NCBI RefSeq assembly: GCF_001428625.1 | Contig: NZ_LMIE01000004.1 | Coordinates: 1 to 64,000, forward strand | Direction of reading: 5' to 3' | DNA: 64,000 nt | Source of the DNA: Hydrogenophaga sp. Root209 | GTDB taxonomy: Bacteria; Pseudomonadota; Gammaproteobacteria; Burkholderiales; Burkholderiaceae_C | In this document: positions 28,287 through 37,175 of the stretch, piece after piece | Layout of the letters: each line of letters starts with the position of its first letter | How positions within the stretch are numbered: the first letter of the stretch is position 1 | Made by a program: the position numbers and the translations under genes | The notes under the pieces: model-generated | The model's database searches: none | Told to the model about the DNA's origin: nothing | Seen by the model: the letters and a program-made list of their open reading frames with translations, nothing else

Positions 28287-28345
28287 ATTGCGCTGTTACA
28301 CGTTTGAGGGTTTACCCGGCGGAGGGCCGCGCGGAGAATGCGCGC

Positions 28346-29398
28346 ATGAACGCACTCACCTCATTGCTCGGAACCGACGTCCCCTTGATCCAGGCGCCCA
28401 TGGCCGGCGTGCAGGGGGCCGCACTCGCCGTTGCGGTGAGCAATGCCGGCGCACTGGGCTCGCTGCCCTGCGCCATGCTCACGCCCGAGGCGCTGGAGCG
28501 CGAACTGAGCACGCTCACGGCCGGCACCACGCGCCCCTACAACGTCAACTTCTTCTGCCACACCCCGCCAGTGCCCGACGAAGCACGCGAAGCGGCATGG
28601 CGCGCCTGGCTGGCGACCTACTACCGCGAGGCAGGGCTGGACATCGACGCCGTGCCGGCCGGCCCGGGTCGCGTGCCCTTCAACCGCGCGGCGGCCGACC
28701 TGCTGGAGCGCTTCAAGCCCAAGGTGGTGAGCTTCCATTTCGGCCTGCCCGACCTGGACCTGCTGGACCGCGTGAAAAGCTGGGGCAGCGTGGTGCTGTC
28801 GTCCGCCACCACGGTGGAAGAGGCGCGCTGGCTGGAAGCGTTTGGTGTCGACGCGATCATTGCCCAGGGCGCCGAGGCGGGCGGGCACCGCGGGATGTTC
28901 CTCACCGACGACCTCACCACGCAGGTGGGCACCTTTGCGCTGCTGCCGCAGATCGTGGCGGCCGTGAACCTGCCGGTGATTGCCGCCGGTGGCATTGCCG
29001 ACGCCGCTGGCGTGGCCGCGGCCATGGCGCTGGGCGCCTCGGGCGTGCAGGTGGGCACGGCCTATCTGTGCAGCACTGAAGCCACCACCAGTGCGCTGCA
29101 CCGCGCCGCACTCCAGAGCGAGGCCTCGCACCACACGGCCTTGACGCACCTCTTCACCGGCCGCCCCGCGCGCGGCATCGTCAACCGCGTGATGCGGGAA
29201 CTGGGCCCGATGAACCCGGTGGCGCCCGCCTTCCCGCTGGCCGGCGCGGCCATGGCGCCGCTGCGCGCGCACTGGGAGGCCAAGGGCAGCGGCGACTTCT
29301 CACCCCTGTGGTCGGGGCAGAACACCAGCGGCTGCCGCGAACTGCCGGCGGCGGAGATCACGCGCGCTCTGATCGAGGGCTTCAGCGCTCGCGCATGA
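28346..29398 (+). CDS. Nitronate monooxygenase-like FMN enzyme (2-nitropropane dioxygenase family)
   Basis: A 350-residue TIM-barrel flavoprotein. IQAPMAGVQG near the N-terminus, GAEAGGHRG with the catalytic-type His, and AAGGIADAAGVAAAMALGA (phosphate-binding loop of FMN) are the class I nitronate monooxygenase pattern. It oxidises alkyl nitronates or related compounds. It diverges from hpaR and shares the operator region. Its stop overlaps the end of the convergent J-domain gene by 17 bp. Confidence 0.85.
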   Translation: MNALTSLLGTDVPLIQAPMAGVQGAALAVAVSNAGALGSLPCAMLTPEALERELSTLTAGTTRPYNVNFFCHTPPVPDEAREAAWRAWLATYYREAGLDIDAVPAGPGRVPFNRAAADLLERFKPKVVSFHFGLPDLDLLDRVKSWGSVVLSSATTVEEARWLEAFGVDAIIAQGAEAGGHRGMFLTDDLTTQVGTFALLPQIVAAVNLPVIAAGGIADAAGVAAAMALGASGVQVGTAYLCSTEATTSALHRAALQSEASHHTALTHLFTGRPARGIVNRVMRELGPMNPVAPAFPLAGAAMAPLRAHWEAKGSGDFSPLWSGQNTSGCRELPAAEITRALIEGFSARA

Positions 29399-30482
29399 CG
29401 GCATCGCGCTGCGCGTTGAGCCAGCGCTTGAGCCGCACGCCATTCGTCACCTGTTCCAGGTCGTGTTCGACATCGGCGAGTTCAGCCTCCAGGGCACGCG
29501 CCTGATCGATTCGGTTCTGCAGCAACGTGTTGGCGTTGGGTGACAAGCCCTCGGGCAGATCGAACTCGTCGGCCAGCGCGCTCTGCCGCCCCGCTCGCTC
29601 GCGCTCCAGCTCCGCCACCTGCGCTTTCAGCAGCAGCGTGAGCGAAGCCAGGCGCTCGTCGGAGAGCTTGTGCACCGCTGCCGGATCGGCCAGTTCGGCT
29701 CGGCTCTGTATGTGCAGCAGCGTGACAAGGTCGCGCTTTTCATAGGCTGCATTGGCCTCGCTCATCAGCGCCGTCTTGCGCAGGCGGGCCTGCGGGTCAG
29801 TTTCGCGGTCGGGGTGCAGAGCGCTGGCCAGCTGGCGGAACAGGCGGCGCAGCAGTGTGTCGGCGTCATGCTGCTCGGTCTGGCGCAGCGCGGCGCCGGG
29901 TTTCTTGCGTTCGCGTTTGGCCTGCGCGGCCTCGCGCTTCTTGTCCTGCTGCTCTTCCTGCGCGCGCCGCAGGCGCGACATGCCGGCGCGAAGCAACTGC
30001 TCGGCACTGAGGTCCTGGCCTTCGTCGTCCAGCGTTTCGCCCAACACCGACTCCAGCCGCGCGCGCAGGGCGTCGGCGGCGTCCTGCCGGATCTGGGCGA
30101 GCGTGCGCGGGCTGTGGCGGTCGTGCAGTTCGCGCATGCCCTCGCTGCCCGGCCCACCGGCTTCGGCCAACGTGCGCGCGAGCTGGCAGAGCAGCACTCG
30201 CGCCACGTCGGCCTGGCCCCGGCTGAGCTCCTTGCCCTGCAGAAAACCGTCCAGAGCCAACGCGAGTTCGCGCTGGCTCTGCGCCAACTGGCGGCGCAGC
30301 GGGTCGATGGCGCCATGCAGCTCCTGGCGGTGCAACTGGCCCAGGGCATCGAGCTCGGCGAGCTGGCTCTTGAGTTTGTCAATGCGGGTGAGCTGCAGGT
30401 TGTAGGCGCGGGCCGCCGCGGACAGGGGCTGCGCGCTGGGCGGCAGGACGAGCAAGGAGGCAGCAGGGCGGCGTGAGGGCAT
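29382..30482 (-). CDS. J-domain-containing coiled-coil protein
   Basis: A 366-residue charged, helix-rich protein. A partial J-domain is visible at about 205-260: LFRQLASALHPDRETDPQ with the HPD motif at 223-225, then SEANAAYEKRDLVTLL. Flanking regions (30-105 and 165-200, 275-350) look like coiled coils. HPD suggests it stimulates a DnaK-type chaperone, but the client is unknown. The start (ATG giving MPSRRPAASL) is 28 bp from the divergent radA start; no clear ribosome site was seen, so the start is uncertain. Confidence 0.65.
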   Translation of the reverse strand: MPSRRPAASLLVLPPSAQPLSAAARAYNLQLTRIDKLKSQLAELDALGQLHRQELHGAIDPLRRQLAQSQRELALALDGFLQGKELSRGQADVARVLLCQLARTLAEAGGPGSEGMRELHDRHSPRTLAQIRQDAADALRARLESVLGETLDDEGQDLSAEQLLRAGMSRLRRAQEEQQDKKREAAQAKRERKKPGAALRQTEQHDADTLLRRLFRQLASALHPDRETDPQARLRKTALMSEANAAYEKRDLVTLLHIQSRAELADPAAVHKLSDERLASLTLLLKAQVAELERERAGRQSALADEFDLPEGLSPNANTLLQNRIDQARALEAELADVEHDLEQVTNGVRLKRWLNAQRDAVMRER

Positions 30483-30510
30483 GAGGGTGTCGACTATATT
30501 GCCCAGCACC

Positions 30511-31887
30511 ATGGCCAAAGACAAAACCCAATTCACCTGCAACGAGTGCGGCGGCTCCAGCCCCAAGTGGCTGGGCAAGTGCCCGCACTGCAACGCCTGG
30601 AACACGCTGGTGGAATCGGTGGCCGAATCCCCCGCGCCGTCGAAGAACCGCTTTGCCTCGCTGGCCAAGACCGCCGAGGTCACCACACTGGCCGACATCG
30701 ACGCCACCGACGTGCAGCGCACGCCCACCGGCCACGACGAGCTCGACCGCGTGCTGGGTGGCGGCATCGTGGAGGGCGGCGTGGTGCTGATCGGCGGCGA
30801 CCCGGGCATCGGCAAGTCGACCCTGTTGCTGCAGGCACTGGACTCGCTGCAGCGCGCGGGCGTGAAGACGCTCTACGTGACCGGTGAAGAGAGCGGGGCG
30901 CAAGTGGCGCTGCGCTCGCGCCGGCTCGGGCTGGACGGCTCGCAGGTCAGCGTGCTGGCCGAGATTCAGCTGGAGAAGATCCTGGCCACGCTGGACCATG
31001 TGAGGCCCGGCATTGCGGTGATCGACTCGATCCAGACGGTGTATTCGGAGCAGCTCACCTCGGCGCCGGGCTCGGTGGCGCAGGTGCGCGAGTGCGCGGC
31101 CCACCTCACGCGCGCGGCCAAGGCCAGTGGCACGGCGATCGTGCTGGTGGGCCACGTGACCAAGGAAGGCGCGCTGGCCGGGCCGCGCGTGCTGGAGCAC
31201 ATGGTGGACACGGTGCTCTATTTCGAGGGCGACACGCACAGCAGTTTCCGCCTGATCCGCGCGATCAAGAACCGCTTTGGCGCGGTCAACGAGATCGGTG
31301 TGTTCGCCATGACCGAAAAAGGCCTGAAGGGCGTGAGCAACCCGAGTGCCATCTTCCTGTCGCAACACAGCGAGCCCGTGCCGGGCAGCTGCGTGATGGT
31401 GACGCTGGAAGGCACCCGGCCCATGCTGGTGGAGATCCAGGCGCTGGTGGACAGCGGCGGACCATCGCCCCGGCGCCTCTCCGTGGGCCTGGACCGCGAC
31501 CGCCTGGCCATGCTGCTGGCGGTGCTGCACCGCCATGCGGGTGTGGCGTGCATGGACCAGGACGTGTTCGTCAACGCGGTGGGTGGCGTGCGCATCAGCG
31601 AACCGGCGGCCGACCTCGCGGTGATGCTGGCCATCACCTCCAGCCTGCGCGGCCGGCCGCTGCCCAAGGGCTTCATCGCCTTTGGTGAAGTGGGCCTGGC
31701 CGGTGAGGTGCGACCGGCGCCCCGCGGCCAGGAACGGCTGAAGGAGGCCGCCAAGCTGGGCTTCAGCGTGGCGGTGGTGCCCAAGGCCAACCTGCCCAAG
31801 AAGAACGACAAGTCCTTCGAAGGTCTGACCGTGCACGGCGTGGACCGCATCGAAGAGGCCATGGAGCTGGCCCGCAGCCTGGCCTGA
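30511..31887 (+). CDS. radA: DNA repair protein RadA
   Basis: A 458-residue RecA-like helicase that helps process recombination intermediates. It has the N-terminal zinc finger CNECGG...CPHCNAW, Walker A GGDPGIGKSTLL, the KNRFG motif (AIKNRFGAVNEIG) special to RadA, and a C-terminal Lon-like domain (RRLSVGLDRDRLAML). The ATG giving MAKDKTQFTCNECGG was chosen; an upstream in-frame ATG overlaps the divergent gene. Confidence 0.97.
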   Translation: MAKDKTQFTCNECGGSSPKWLGKCPHCNAWNTLVESVAESPAPSKNRFASLAKTAEVTTLADIDATDVQRTPTGHDELDRVLGGGIVEGGVVLIGGDPGIGKSTLLLQALDSLQRAGVKTLYVTGEESGAQVALRSRRLGLDGSQVSVLAEIQLEKILATLDHVRPGIAVIDSIQTVYSEQLTSAPGSVAQVRECAAHLTRAAKASGTAIVLVGHVTKEGALAGPRVLEHMVDTVLYFEGDTHSSFRLIRAIKNRFGAVNEIGVFAMTEKGLKGVSNPSAIFLSQHSEPVPGSCVMVTLEGTRPMLVEIQALVDSGGPSPRRLSVGLDRDRLAMLLAVLHRHAGVACMDQDVFVNAVGGVRISEPAADLAVMLAITSSLRGRPLPKGFIAFGEVGLAGEVRPAPRGQERLKEAAKLGFSVAVVPKANLPKKNDKSFEGLTVHGVDRIEEAMELARSLA

Positions 31888-31949
31888 CAACGCGCGACCT
31901 GCGTACAAACCGCAGCGGCGCGCCCGCCGCGCCGAAGGACAATCGCCCC

Positions 31950-32384
31950 ATGCAATTCAAGAAATATCTCGTTCCCCTGGGCTGTGCGGCCCTGTTGGTG
32001 GTCGCGCACCGCGCCTCCGGCTGGCCCGGCGTCGCCGCTGTCGGTGGCGGCTTGCTGATGTGGCTGCTGCTGCACGTCACCCGGTTGATGACGGTGCTCA
32101 AACGCGCCGCCCACCGCCCAATCGGCCATGTGGACAGCGCGGTGATGCTCAACGCCAAACTCAAACCCGGCGTCACGCTGATGCACGTGATTGCGATGAC
32201 GCGCGCGCTGGGCGAGCGCATCTCGGATGAAGGCGCCGAGCCCGAGGTGTACCGCTGGACCGACAACGGCCTGTCCACGGTGCAAGCCGAGTTCAACCAC
32301 GGCAAGCTGGTGCGCTGGCAACTGACCCGCCCCGACCCCGAGGCGACACCCCCGGTACCGGACCCGACCAGCCCGGCGCCGTAA
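31950..32384 (+). CDS. Small membrane protein of unknown function
   Basis: A 144-residue protein with two hydrophobic segments near the N-terminus (about 7-22 and 27-45) and a soluble remainder rich in charged residues, ending in a proline-rich tail (PEATPPVPDPTSPAP). KPGVTLMHVIAMTRALGERI is the most distinctive stretch. I do not recognise the family beyond a sense that it is common beside radA and ilvE in comamonads. It is 62 bp after radA and 65 bp before ilvE, in the same direction. Confidence 0.65.
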   Translation: MQFKKYLVPLGCAALLVVAHRASGWPGVAAVGGGLLMWLLLHVTRLMTVLKRAAHRPIGHVDSAVMLNAKLKPGVTLMHVIAMTRALGERISDEGAEPEVYRWTDNGLSTVQAEFNHGKLVRWQLTRPDPEATPPVPDPTSPAP

Positions 32385-32449
32385 AATCGCCGGTTTGGCG
32401 GCCATTCCTGTCGGTTGGGCGCCCCTCACGAACAATCCAAAGGACCCCC

Positions 32450-33400
32450 ATGAGCCCCATCGTTCCCTCGATGTCCGACCGCGACGGCAAGATCTGGATG
32501 GACGGCCAGATGGTGGACTGGCGCGACGCCAAGATCCACGTGCTGACCCACACGCTGCACTACGGCTGTGGTGCTTTCGAGGGCGTGCGGGCCTACAACG
32601 CGGTCGGCGGCACGGCGATCTTTCGCCTGGAAGAGCACACCGAGCGCCTGTTCAACAGCGCCAAGATCCTGCGCATGAAGCTGCCCTTCACCATGGAAGA
32701 GGCCATGGACGCGCAAAAAGCCGTGGTGCGCGAGAACAAGCTCGAGAGCTGCTACATCCGCCCGCTGACCTGGATCGGCGACAAGAAGCTGGGCGTTTCA
32801 CCGAAGGGCAACACCATCCACCTGATGGTGGCGGCCTGGGCCTGGGGTGCCTACCTGGGTGAAGAGGGCCTCAAGCGCGGCATCCGCGTGAAAACCAGCA
32901 GCTACACCCGCCACCACGTCAACATCACCATGACGCAGGCCAAGGCAGTGAGCAACTACACCAACAGCATCCTGGCCAACATGGAAGTCACCGACGAGGG
33001 CTACGACGAAGCCCTGTTGCTCGACGCCTCGGGCTTCGTGAGCGAAGGCGCCGGCGAGAACATCTTCGTCGTCAAGAACGGCGTGATCTACACGCCCGAC
33101 CTCTCGGCCGGTGCGCTCAACGGCATCACGCGCAACACCGTGTTCCACATTGCCAAGGACCTGGGCCTGGAGATCATCCAGAAGCGCATCACCCGCGACG
33201 AGGTCTACATCGCCGACGAGGCTTTCTTCACCGGCACCGCCGCCGAAGTGACCCCCATCCGCGAACTCGACCGCATCGAGCTGGGCAAGGGCGACTACGT
33301 GGGCAGCCGTGGCCCGATCACCGAAAAGATCCAGAGCGCCTTCTTCGACATCGTCAACGGCCGCAATCCCAAGTACGCCCACTGGTTGACCAAAGTCTGA
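32450..33400 (+). CDS. ilvE: Branched-chain amino acid aminotransferase
   Basis: A 316-residue class IV PLP aminotransferase that makes leucine, isoleucine and valine from their keto acids. Lys165 in TMTQAKAVSNY should bind PLP; HTLHYGCGAFEGVRAY and GENIFVVKNGVIYTP are signatures. AGGA precedes the ATG. It is followed after 5 bp by the zinc-finger gene, apparently in one transcription unit. Confidence 0.95.
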   Translation: MSPIVPSMSDRDGKIWMDGQMVDWRDAKIHVLTHTLHYGCGAFEGVRAYNAVGGTAIFRLEEHTERLFNSAKILRMKLPFTMEEAMDAQKAVVRENKLESCYIRPLTWIGDKKLGVSPKGNTIHLMVAAWAWGAYLGEEGLKRGIRVKTSSYTRHHVNITMTQAKAVSNYTNSILANMEVTDEGYDEALLLDASGFVSEGAGENIFVVKNGVIYTPDLSAGALNGITRNTVFHIAKDLGLEIIQKRITRDEVYIADEAFFTGTAAEVTPIRELDRIELGKGDYVGSRGPITEKIQSAFFDIVNGRNPKYAHWLTKV

Positions 33401-33405
33401 CCCCC

Positions 33406-33612
33406 ATGAGTACCTCCGCCATCGAACTCAAAGCCAGCGACCTCAACGCCCAAGGCGGCGTGTTCTGCCCGAACAAGCTGGCCGACATGAAGCTCTGGAA
33501 CAGCCACCCCAAGGTGTATCTGGACGTGGGCCACACCGGCGAGGCCAAATGTCCGTATTGCGGCACGGTTTACCGCCTGAAGCCCGGCGAGACGGTTTCA
33601 CACGGACACTGA
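33406..33612 (+). CDS. Zinc-finger domain protein (zf-CHCC type)
   Basis: A 68-residue protein with FCP(N) (Cys21), HPKVYLDVGHTGEAKCPYCGTVYRL giving His and Cys49/Cys52. This matches the CHCC zinc-finger family, to which the complex I accessory subunit NDUFS6 also belongs. Bacterial function is unknown. The 102 bp between it and rfbB hold no recognised promoter of good quality. Confidence 0.82.
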   Translation: MSTSAIELKASDLNAQGGVFCPNKLADMKLWNSHPKVYLDVGHTGEAKCPYCGTVYRLKPGETVSHGH

Positions 33613-33714
33613 TCCGGGACGGGTATCTGCCGGAAACGGCGGTTTGGTGAAGATAATGCGTGGTTCATGGCGGCCCTCGGGTTGCCCCAAGATCGCCACC
33701 TTTAGGGAAGTTTC

Positions 33715-34785
33715 ATGATTCTGGTCACTGGCGGCGCCGGCTTCATCGGCGGCAATTTCGTGCTCGACTGGCTGGCCCAGTCCGACGAGCCCGTCGTCAA
33801 CCTCGACAAGCTCACCTACGCGGGCAACCTGGAGAACCTGGCCAGCCTGCAGGGCGACACGCGCCATGTGTTCGTGCAAGGCGACATCGGGGATGGCGCC
33901 CTGGTGGCCCGGCTGCTGGCCGAGCATCGGCCCCGCGCGGTGATCAATTTCGCCGCCGAGAGCCATGTCGACCGCTCCATTCACGGCGCCGAAGACTTCA
34001 TCCAGACCAACATCGTCGGTACCTTCCGCCTGCTCGAATCGGTCCGCGCGCACTGGTCGGCCCTGCCGGCTGAGGAGAAATCCGCGTTCCGCTTCCTGCA
34101 CGTGAGCACCGACGAGGTCTACGGCAGCCTGGCGCCCGACGCGCCCGCCTTCACCGAAACGCACGGCTTCGAGCCCAACAGCCCCTACTCGGCCAGCAAG
34201 GCGGCCAGCGACCACCTGGTGCGCGCCTGGCACCACACCCACGGCCTGCCGGTGCTCACCACCAACTGCAGCAACAACTACGGCCCGTTCCATTTCCCCG
34301 AGAAGCTGATCCCGCTGATGATCGTCAACGCACTCGCGGGCAAGCCCCTGCCGGTGTATGGCGACGGCATGCAGGTGCGCGACTGGCTCTATGTGAAAGA
34401 CCACTGCAGCGCGATTCGCCGCGTGCTGGAAGGCGGCCTGGTGGGTGAGACCTACAACGTGGGCGGCTGGAACGAAAAGCCCAACCTGGACATCGTGCGC
34501 ACCGTCTGTGCACTGCTCGACGAACTGCGCCCGCGCACCGACGGCCAGCCCTACGCCAGCCAGATCAGCTACGTGAAAGACCGCCCCGGCCACGACCGCC
34601 GCTACGCCATCGACGCGCGCAAGATCGAACGCGAACTCGACTGGAAGCCCGCCGAGACCTTCGAGAGCGGCATCCGCAAGACCGTGCAGTGGTACCTGGA
34701 CCACCCCGAATGGGTGGCCAACGTGCAGAGCGGTTCGTACCGTCAGTGGGTGCAGGCGCAGTACGAGGCGCCGGTGTCCGCATGA
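33715..34785 (+). CDS. rfbB: dTDP-glucose 4,6-dehydratase
   Basis: A 356-residue extended SDR, second enzyme of dTDP-L-rhamnose synthesis. GGAGFIGG (near residue 5), STDEVYGSL and [12 protein letters not shown] (Tyr-x3-Lys) are present, with the family's [13 protein letters not shown]. It opens the polysaccharide locus. The rfbD start overlaps its stop by four bases. Confidence 0.97.
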   Translation: MILVTGGAGFIGGNFVLDWLAQSDEPVVNLDKLTYAGNLENLASLQGDTRHVFVQGDIGDGALVARLLAEHRPRAVINFAAESHVDRSIHGAEDFIQTNIVGTFRLLESVRAHWSALPAEEKSAFRFLHVSTDEVYGSLAPDAPAFTETHGFEPNSPYSASKAASDHLVRAWHHTHGLPVLTTNCSNNYGPFHFPEKLIPLMIVNALAGKPLPVYGDGMQVRDWLYVKDHCSAIRRVLEGGLVGETYNVGGWNEKPNLDIVRTVCALLDELRPRTDGQPYASQISYVKDRPGHDRRYAIDARKIERELDWKPAETFESGIRKTVQWYLDHPEWVANVQSGSYRQWVQAQYEAPVSA

Positions 34786-35681
34786 GGGTCTTGCTGCTGG
34801 GCAAGAACGGGCAAGTGGGCTGGGAACTGCAACGCAGCCTGGCGCCGCTGGGCGAGCTGGTGGCGCTGGACCGCCACAGCACGCTGCCTGACGGTGGCTG
34901 TGGTGACCTGAATAACCTGGACGGCTTGCGCGAAACCGTGCTGCGGCTGCGCCCAGACGTGATCGTGAACGCCGCGGCCCACACTGCTGTGGACAGGGCC
35001 GAGAGCGAGCCCGAACAAGCGCGCACCGCCAATGCGCTGGCGCCTGGCGCGCTGGCACAAGCCTCCTGTGAAGTGGGTGCCTTGCTGGTGCACTACTCCA
35101 CCGACTACGTATTTGACGGCGACGGCACCACGCCATGGAGCGAGGACGCAGCCACCGGACCCTTGAGCGTGTACGGGCAGACCAAACTGGAAGGCGAGCA
35201 ACTGATCGCGGCGGCCGGTGCGCGCCACCTGATCTTTCGCACCAGCTGGGTCTACGCCGCGCGCGGCGGCAACTTCGCCAAGACCATGCTGCGCCTGGCG
35301 CAGGAACGCGACCGCCTCACCGTGATCGACGACCAGTTCGGTGCGCCCACCGGGGCCGAGTTGATCGCCGACGTGACGGCCCACGCCATTCGCCAGACCC
35401 TGCGCGAGGAAGCGCGCGGCGGCACCTACCACCTTGCGGCAGCAGGTGAAACCACCTGGAACGGCTACGCCCGCTTCGTGCTTGAGGCAGCGCTTGTCCT
35501 CAAACCAGACCTCGCGATCAAGGCCCGGGAAGTGGCGCCCGTGCCCACCAGCGCCTTCCCCACCGCCGCCCGCCGGCCGTTGAATTCGCGCCTGGACACG
35601 GCCCGCCTGCGTGAAAACTTCGGCCTCACGCTGCCCGACTGGCAGCACGGCGTGCGGCGTATGCTCGCCGAAATTCTCTGA
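34782..35681 (+). CDS. rfbD: dTDP-4-dehydrorhamnose reductase
   Basis: A 299-residue SDR doing the last step of dTDP-L-rhamnose synthesis. It starts [30 protein letters not shown] and [10 protein letters not shown] (catalytic Tyr/Lys) are as expected. The ATGA overlap with rfbB fixes the start. rfbA follows after 10 bp. Confidence 0.96.
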   Translation: MRVLLLGKNGQVGWELQRSLAPLGELVALDRHSTLPDGGCGDLNNLDGLRETVLRLRPDVIVNAAAHTAVDRAESEPEQARTANALAPGALAQASCEVGALLVHYSTDYVFDGDGTTPWSEDAATGPLSVYGQTKLEGEQLIAAAGARHLIFRTSWVYAARGGNFAKTMLRLAQERDRLTVIDDQFGAPTGAELIADVTAHAIRQTLREEARGGTYHLAAAGETTWNGYARFVLEAALVLKPDLAIKAREVAPVPTSAFPTAARRPLNSRLDTARLRENFGLTLPDWQHGVRRMLAEIL

Positions 35682-35691
35682 GACAAAACGC

Positions 35692-36579
35692 ATGACACTA
35701 CGCAAAGGCATCATCCTGGCCGGCGGCTCCGGCACCCGCCTGCACCCGGCCACGCTGGCCATCAGCAAACAGCTGCTGCCGGTGTACGACAAACCGATGA
35801 TCTACTACCCGCTGACGACGCTGATGCTGGCCGGCATCCGCGACGTACTCATCATCAGCACGCCGCAGGACACGCCGCGCTTCCAGCAACTGCTGGGCGA
35901 CGGCAGTGCCTGGGGCATGAACCTGCAGTACGCCGTGCAACCCAGCCCCGACGGCCTCGCGCAGGCCTTCATCATTGGCGCCGACTTTGTGGGCAACAAC
36001 CCCAGCGCCCTGGTGCTCGGCGACAACATCTACTACGGCCACGACTTCACCACGCTGCTGGCCGACGCCGACACACAGGCCAGCGGCGCCACCGTGTTTG
36101 CGTACCACGTGAACGACCCCGAGCGCTACGGCGTGGTGGCCTTCGACGCACAAGGCAAGGCCCGCAGCATCGAAGAAAAGCCGGTCAAGCCGCAGAGCAA
36201 CTACGCGGTGACCGGCCTGTACTTCTACGACCAGCAGGTGGTGGACATCGCCCGTGCGGTGAAGCCCAGCGCGCGCGGCGAACTCGAGATCACTGCCGTG
36301 AACCAGACCTACCTGGACCTCGGCCAGCTCAACGTGCAGATCATGCAGCGCGGGTATGCGTGGCTCGACACCGGCACCCACGACAGCCTGCTCGAAGCCA
36401 GCCAGTTCATCGCCACGCTGGAACATCGCCAGGGGCTGAAGATCGCCTGCCCCGAAGAAATTTCATGGCGGCACGGATGGATCGACAGCGCCCAAGTGGA
36501 AGCACTGGCACAGCCCATGCTCAAGAATGGGTATGGCCAGTACCTCGTGCGTCTGCTCAAGGACCCGGTGCTCCGATGA
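35692..36579 (+). CDS. rfbA: Glucose-1-phosphate thymidylyltransferase
   Basis: A 295-residue nucleotidyltransferase making dTDP-glucose, the first step of the pathway. [20 protein letters not shown] is the nucleotide- and product-binding loop; [20 protein letters not shown] and [10 protein letters not shown] are family signatures. The ATG giving [12 protein letters not shown] was used in preference to an upstream in-frame start inside rfbD. Overlaps rfbC by four bases. Confidence 0.97.
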   Translation: MTLRKGIILAGGSGTRLHPATLAISKQLLPVYDKPMIYYPLTTLMLAGIRDVLIISTPQDTPRFQQLLGDGSAWGMNLQYAVQPSPDGLAQAFIIGADFVGNNPSALVLGDNIYYGHDFTTLLADADTQASGATVFAYHVNDPERYGVVAFDAQGKARSIEEKPVKPQSNYAVTGLYFYDQQVVDIARAVKPSARGELEITAVNQTYLDLGQLNVQIMQRGYAWLDTGTHDSLLEASQFIATLEHRQGLKIACPEEISWRHGWIDSAQVEALAQPMLKNGYGQYLVRLLKDPVLR

Positions 36580-37175
36580 AAGTCACGCCCACCGCCATCC
36601 CCGACGTGCTCATCATCGAACCCAAAGTGTTCGGTGACGAGCGCGGGTTTTTCTTCGAAAGCTTCAACCAGAAGGCTTTCAATGAAGCCACGGGTCTTGA
36701 TGTGAACTTCGTGCAGGACAACCACAGTCGCAGTGCCAAGGGGGTGTTGCGGGGGCTGCACTATCAGGTGCAGCAGCCACAAGGCAAGCTGGTGCGCGTG
36801 GTACGAGGCAGCGTGTTCGATGTCGCCGTGGATATTCGCAAGGGATCGTCAACCTTGGGCAAATGGGTGGGCGTGGAGCTTTCTGAAGAGAACCACAAAC
36901 AGCTCTGGGTACCGGCCGGTTTTGCGCACGGGTTCCTGGTATTGAGCGAATCGGCTGACTTTCTCTACAAAACCACCGACTACTACGCGCCCGAGCACGA
37001 GCGGTGCATTGCATGGAACGATCCGGGCATCAACGTCGCGTGGCCGGACACAGGCGCGGCTCCAACGCTCTCTGCCAAAGACAGCCATGGACAGCATTTC
37101 TCACCTTCAGCGATGTTCAACGACTGCGTCGTCACCGCTTCGGCAGCGTGCCTACGAAATCGACCAAAACAATGA
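36576..37175 (+). CDS. rfbC: dTDP-4-dehydrorhamnose 3,5-epimerase
   Basis: A 199-residue cupin epimerase. [20 protein letters not shown] with the catalytic His region, and [15 protein letters not shown] are diagnostic. After the usual end (LSAKD) there is an extra tail of roughly 18-30 residues (through [15 protein letters not shown]) not typical of the family, reaching the next gene with an ATGA overlap. The order B-D-A-C is common in this group. Confidence 0.95.
   Translation: MKVTPTAIPDVLIIEPKVFGDERGFFFESFNQKAFNEATGLDVNFVQDNHSRSAKGVLRGLHYQVQQPQGKLVRVVRGSVFDVAVDIRKGSSTLGKWVGVELSEENHKQLWVPAGFAHGFLVLSESADFLYKTTDYYAPEHERCIAWNDPGINVAWPDTGAAPTLSAKDSHGQHFSPSAMFNDCVVTASAACLRNRPKQ

Noticed and set aside
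30379-31908. 509-codon frame antisense to radA
   Set aside because: RadA motifs on the other strand are complete; the antisense frame shows none.
33613-33714. JUMPstart/ops-type element or clear promoter before rfbB
   Set aside because: I looked for the GGCGGTAG ops motif and for a well-spaced promoter; only an isolated GATAAT-like box was seen.
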